Assembly (NCBI GenBank): GCA_015661935.1
Contig: DQVD01000058.1
Span: 1 to 8,761, forward strand
Direction: 5' to 3'
DNA length: 8,761 nt
Source of the DNA: Desulfocapsa sulfexigens
GTDB lineage: Bacteria > Desulfobacterota > Desulfobulbia > Desulfobulbales > Desulfocapsaceae
Shown in pieces: positions 7,732 to 8,761 of the stretch (position 1 is its first letter; each line of letters begins with the position of its first letter). The notes beneath the pieces are model-generated. The model searched no databases, was not told the DNA's origin, and saw nothing but the letters and a program-made list of their open reading frames with translations. The position numbers and the translations under genes are program-made.

Positions 7732-7784
7732 AGAATAAAAATGATAGAAAAAAAAGGAGAGATAGCGTAAATTCCCACATAATT

Positions 7785-7813
7785 TTGAAACACAAATCCA
7801 AATTCTCCAAAAT
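7785..7813 (+). promoter_or_regulatory. Possible sigma70-type promoter for the lipoprotein gene
   Basis: TTGAAA (7785-7790) and CAAAAT (7808-7813) are separated by 17 bases inside the AT-rich 105-bp gap between the two divergent genes. The -35 box matches 5 of 6 and the -10 box 4 of 6 consensus bases. Transcription would begin about 15-20 bases before the lipoprotein ATG, leaving a very short leader. In AT-rich DNA such matches are common. Confidence 0.3.
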
Positions 7814-7836
7814 AGTCTTTTTCTTACTGGTAAATC

Positions 7837-8337
7837 ATGCAAAAAACAAACTTTTTTTTCATAATGCTTCTCACAATTCTTCTCACAGCTTGCAGCTCTC
7901 GCGAAACTGTGTATGAAGGTATTCGATTTCCTGAAACATCCACCAGTAAAGTAACATTTCAGGAACATACGATTCCAGCAGACTGCTCTGCGTTCTCTCA
8001 TCTTCTGATGAACACCAGAATGAATTCATCGGGACAGGACATTGCAACAGCCATGCATCTAGAGGCCCAGGAAAAAGGGGCCGACCTTGTGCTGGTCGGA
8101 ATGGCACGAGCAATGGTAGAAGCAGAACTGGAAGCCAATCGTTATGACTATTACGGCCCCGAATACGTCTACAATTTCAATAAAACCTGGCTTGGATGGA
8201 AATTTGGTTTTGATGCATGGAACGATGCTGATAATCTTATTGGTTTAGGGACTGACAGATGGGGAAGCGCAGAAATAAATTTTGAACACAGCCTTCTGAT
8301 CCAGGCAGTTTTTCTGCGTTGTGGCGAGGAGATCTAA
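7837..8337 (+). CDS. Small outer-membrane-type lipoprotein of unknown function
   Basis: 166 residues with a lipoprotein signal peptide: K3, a hydrophobic stretch (F6-L16), and lipobox L16-T-A-C19. Ser at +2 after the lipidated Cys predicts sorting to the outer membrane. The mature part has two further cysteines, C50 (P-A-D-C-S-A-F) and C162 near the C-terminus, which could form a disulfide in the periplasm. A central G-A-D-L-V-L-V-G-M-A-R segment (84-94) reads like an alpha/beta strand-turn seen in small lipoproteins with a compact dodecin- or RcsF-like fold, but I cannot name a family. The middle is rich in Tyr and Trp (Y-D-Y-Y-G-P-E-Y-V-Y, then W-L-G-W). The ATG is preceded by TACTGGTAAATC, a poor ribosome site. 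It is divergently arranged with the AI-2E gene, and the two may share control of the gap. Cleavage and export are well supported; role is unknown. Confidence 0.8.
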   Translation: MQKTNFFFIMLLTILLTACSSRETVYEGIRFPETSTSKVTFQEHTIPADCSAFSHLLMNTRMNSSGQDIATAMHLEAQEKGADLVLVGMARAMVEAELEANRYDYYGPEYVYNFNKTWLGWKFGFDAWNDADNLIGLGTDRWGSAEINFEHSLLIQAVFLRCGEEI

Positions 8338-8367
8338 GGACTCTGTGTAAATAACATGTACCTTCTT

Positions 8368-8520
8368 CTATTGCAGTAATCCACTTTGGCCCGCTTTTCT
8401 GATACAGATGAGTAGGAGCTCAACAACAATACCAGGATTATCATTGCAGTTACTCTTCAATCGATCCAAATCAGGAATTATATCCGGCCGTTCATTTCCC
8501 TTGGCGAATGCAGGATCCAT
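8368..8520 (-). CDS. Possible 50-residue ORF, unknown function
   Basis: On the minus strand an ATG (8518-8520) opens 50 codons to a TAG (8368-8370). The protein begins M-D-P-A-F-A-K-G-N-E-R-P-D and has an acidic/basic first half (D-L-D-R-L-K), one Cys pair region (S-N-C-N and L-I-C-I), and a hydrophobic helix-like stretch I-V-V-E-L-L-L-I near residues 33-40. The composition is protein-like rather than random. Against it: it is short, the upstream ribosome site is poor (AAGACG), an in-frame TAA sits three codons before the ATG, and I recognise no family. It could be the end of a decayed gene, a small standalone protein, or chance. Confidence 0.3.
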   Translation of the reverse strand: MDPAFAKGNERPDIIPDLDRLKSNCNDNPGIVVELLLICIRKAGQSGLLQ

Positions 8521-8549
8521 AGTGTCGTCTTAGAGTTCAGTATTGATGG

Positions 8550-8591
8550 AAAAGTTATTAGGGGCTGGAAATAAATAACTCGCCAACCCCT
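8550..8591 (-). terminator. GC-rich stem-loop with short U-run, candidate terminator of the right-hand minus-strand gene
   Basis: Read on the minus strand, AGGGGTTGG (8591-8583) pairs with CCAGCCCCT (8568-8560): nine pairs in RNA, one a G-U wobble, around a 14-base loop. The plus-strand copy instead has a C-A mismatch, so the structure favours minus-strand RNA. Four U follow at 8553-8550 after six unpaired bases, a weak tail. It lies 45 bases after the stop of the partial gene at the right edge. A second stem, AGTTATT (8580-8574) with AATAACT (8559-8553), overlaps it and cannot easily form at the same time. Confidence 0.4.
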
Positions 8592-8636
8592 TACAAAAGG
8601 CCTGGCAGATTCTTTTGGCAAATAAAAGAACTAACA

Positions 8637-8761
8637 TTACCAAACTGCACGCAAGCCCTCCTGTTTTCTTAGATAATCGATCCTTCTTTCCAGATCTATA
8701 CGCCATTCAGCATGAATTCTCGCTGCCGATGGAGCAATCAGCTCCGGAAGACCATAAACAA
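8637..8761 (-). CDS. C-terminal 40 residues of an unrecognised gene (5' end beyond right edge)
   Basis: The minus-strand frame starting at the right edge (first full codon 8759-8757) stays open for 40 codons to a TAA at 8639-8637. It reads V-Y-G-L-P-E-L-I-A-P-S-A-A-R-I-H, then an Arg/Glu-rich amphipathic helix (E-W-R-I-D-L-E-R-R-I-D-Y-L-R-K-Q) and ends in A-V-W. The other two minus-strand frames stop within 20 codons. The charged heptad-like helix and the position of a plausible terminator 45 bases on support a real gene end. I do not recognise the family from this fragment. Confidence 0.55.
   Translation of the reverse strand, partial: VYGLPELIAPSAARIHAEWRIDLERRIDYLRKQEGLRAVW

Noticed and set aside
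7732..8001. 90-codon N-terminal extension of the AI-2E protein on the minus strand
   Set aside because: The added residues are Cys/Arg-rich with no family resemblance and overlap the lipoprotein gene on the opposite strand; starting at 7731 gives the normal family length.
8338..8367. Terminator directly after the lipoprotein gene
   Set aside because: No inverted repeat followed by a T-run is visible on the plus strand here.
1..8761. CRISPR array, insertion sequence, prophage, toxin-antitoxin or defence system
   Set aside because: No spaced direct repeats, transposase or integrase motifs, terminal inverted repeats or defence-gene signatures were seen; the only direct repeat is the 3 x 7-bp array before mfd.

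Overview
This window reads as an ordinary, densely coded chromosomal segment of a Gram-negative bacterium, with an outer-membrane assembly protein, an outer-membrane-type lipoprotein, and moderate to low GC by eye. The style of the BamA and Mfd proteins, plus a sulfur-metabolism protein fusing rhodanese and metallo-beta-lactamase (MBL) domains, suggests a Desulfobacterota / Desulfobulbales-like organism. That placement is inferred from protein style, not from a marker gene. I see no mobile element, CRISPR array, tRNA, rRNA or phage gene.

Layout. Positions 1-728 (+) hold the C-terminal barrel of a BamA-type protein, cut by the window edge. After an 85-bp gap ending in three perfect tandem copies of TTCTGAC comes mfd, the transcription-repair coupling factor (814-4359, +). 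It is followed 18 bp later by a YrfG-like HAD purine nucleotidase (4378-5052, +), probably co-transcribed. After a 122-bp gap comes a rhodanese-MBL fusion (5175-6335, +). It keeps exactly the three residues that hold the single iron of persulfide dioxygenases and has lost two other histidines of the MBL motif. The stretch 6336-6666 holds at best a short one-membrane-helix reading frame, possibly a broken sensor gene. Then a TqsA-like AI-2E family membrane protein lies on the minus strand (6667-7731), divergent from a 166-residue lipoprotein of unknown function (7837-8337, +). The last 424 bp contain a possible 50-codon minus-strand ORF, a GC-rich minus-strand stem-loop that could be a terminator, and the last 40 codons of an unrecognised minus-strand gene running off the right edge.

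How the genes work together. They are mostly independent housekeeping functions: envelope assembly, DNA repair, nucleotide salvage, sulfane-sulfur handling and membrane export. I did not find a convincing new multi-gene system. The best candidate for new biology is the metal site of the rhodanese-MBL fusion. The tandem repeat touching the mfd start codon and the small structured region near the right end come next.
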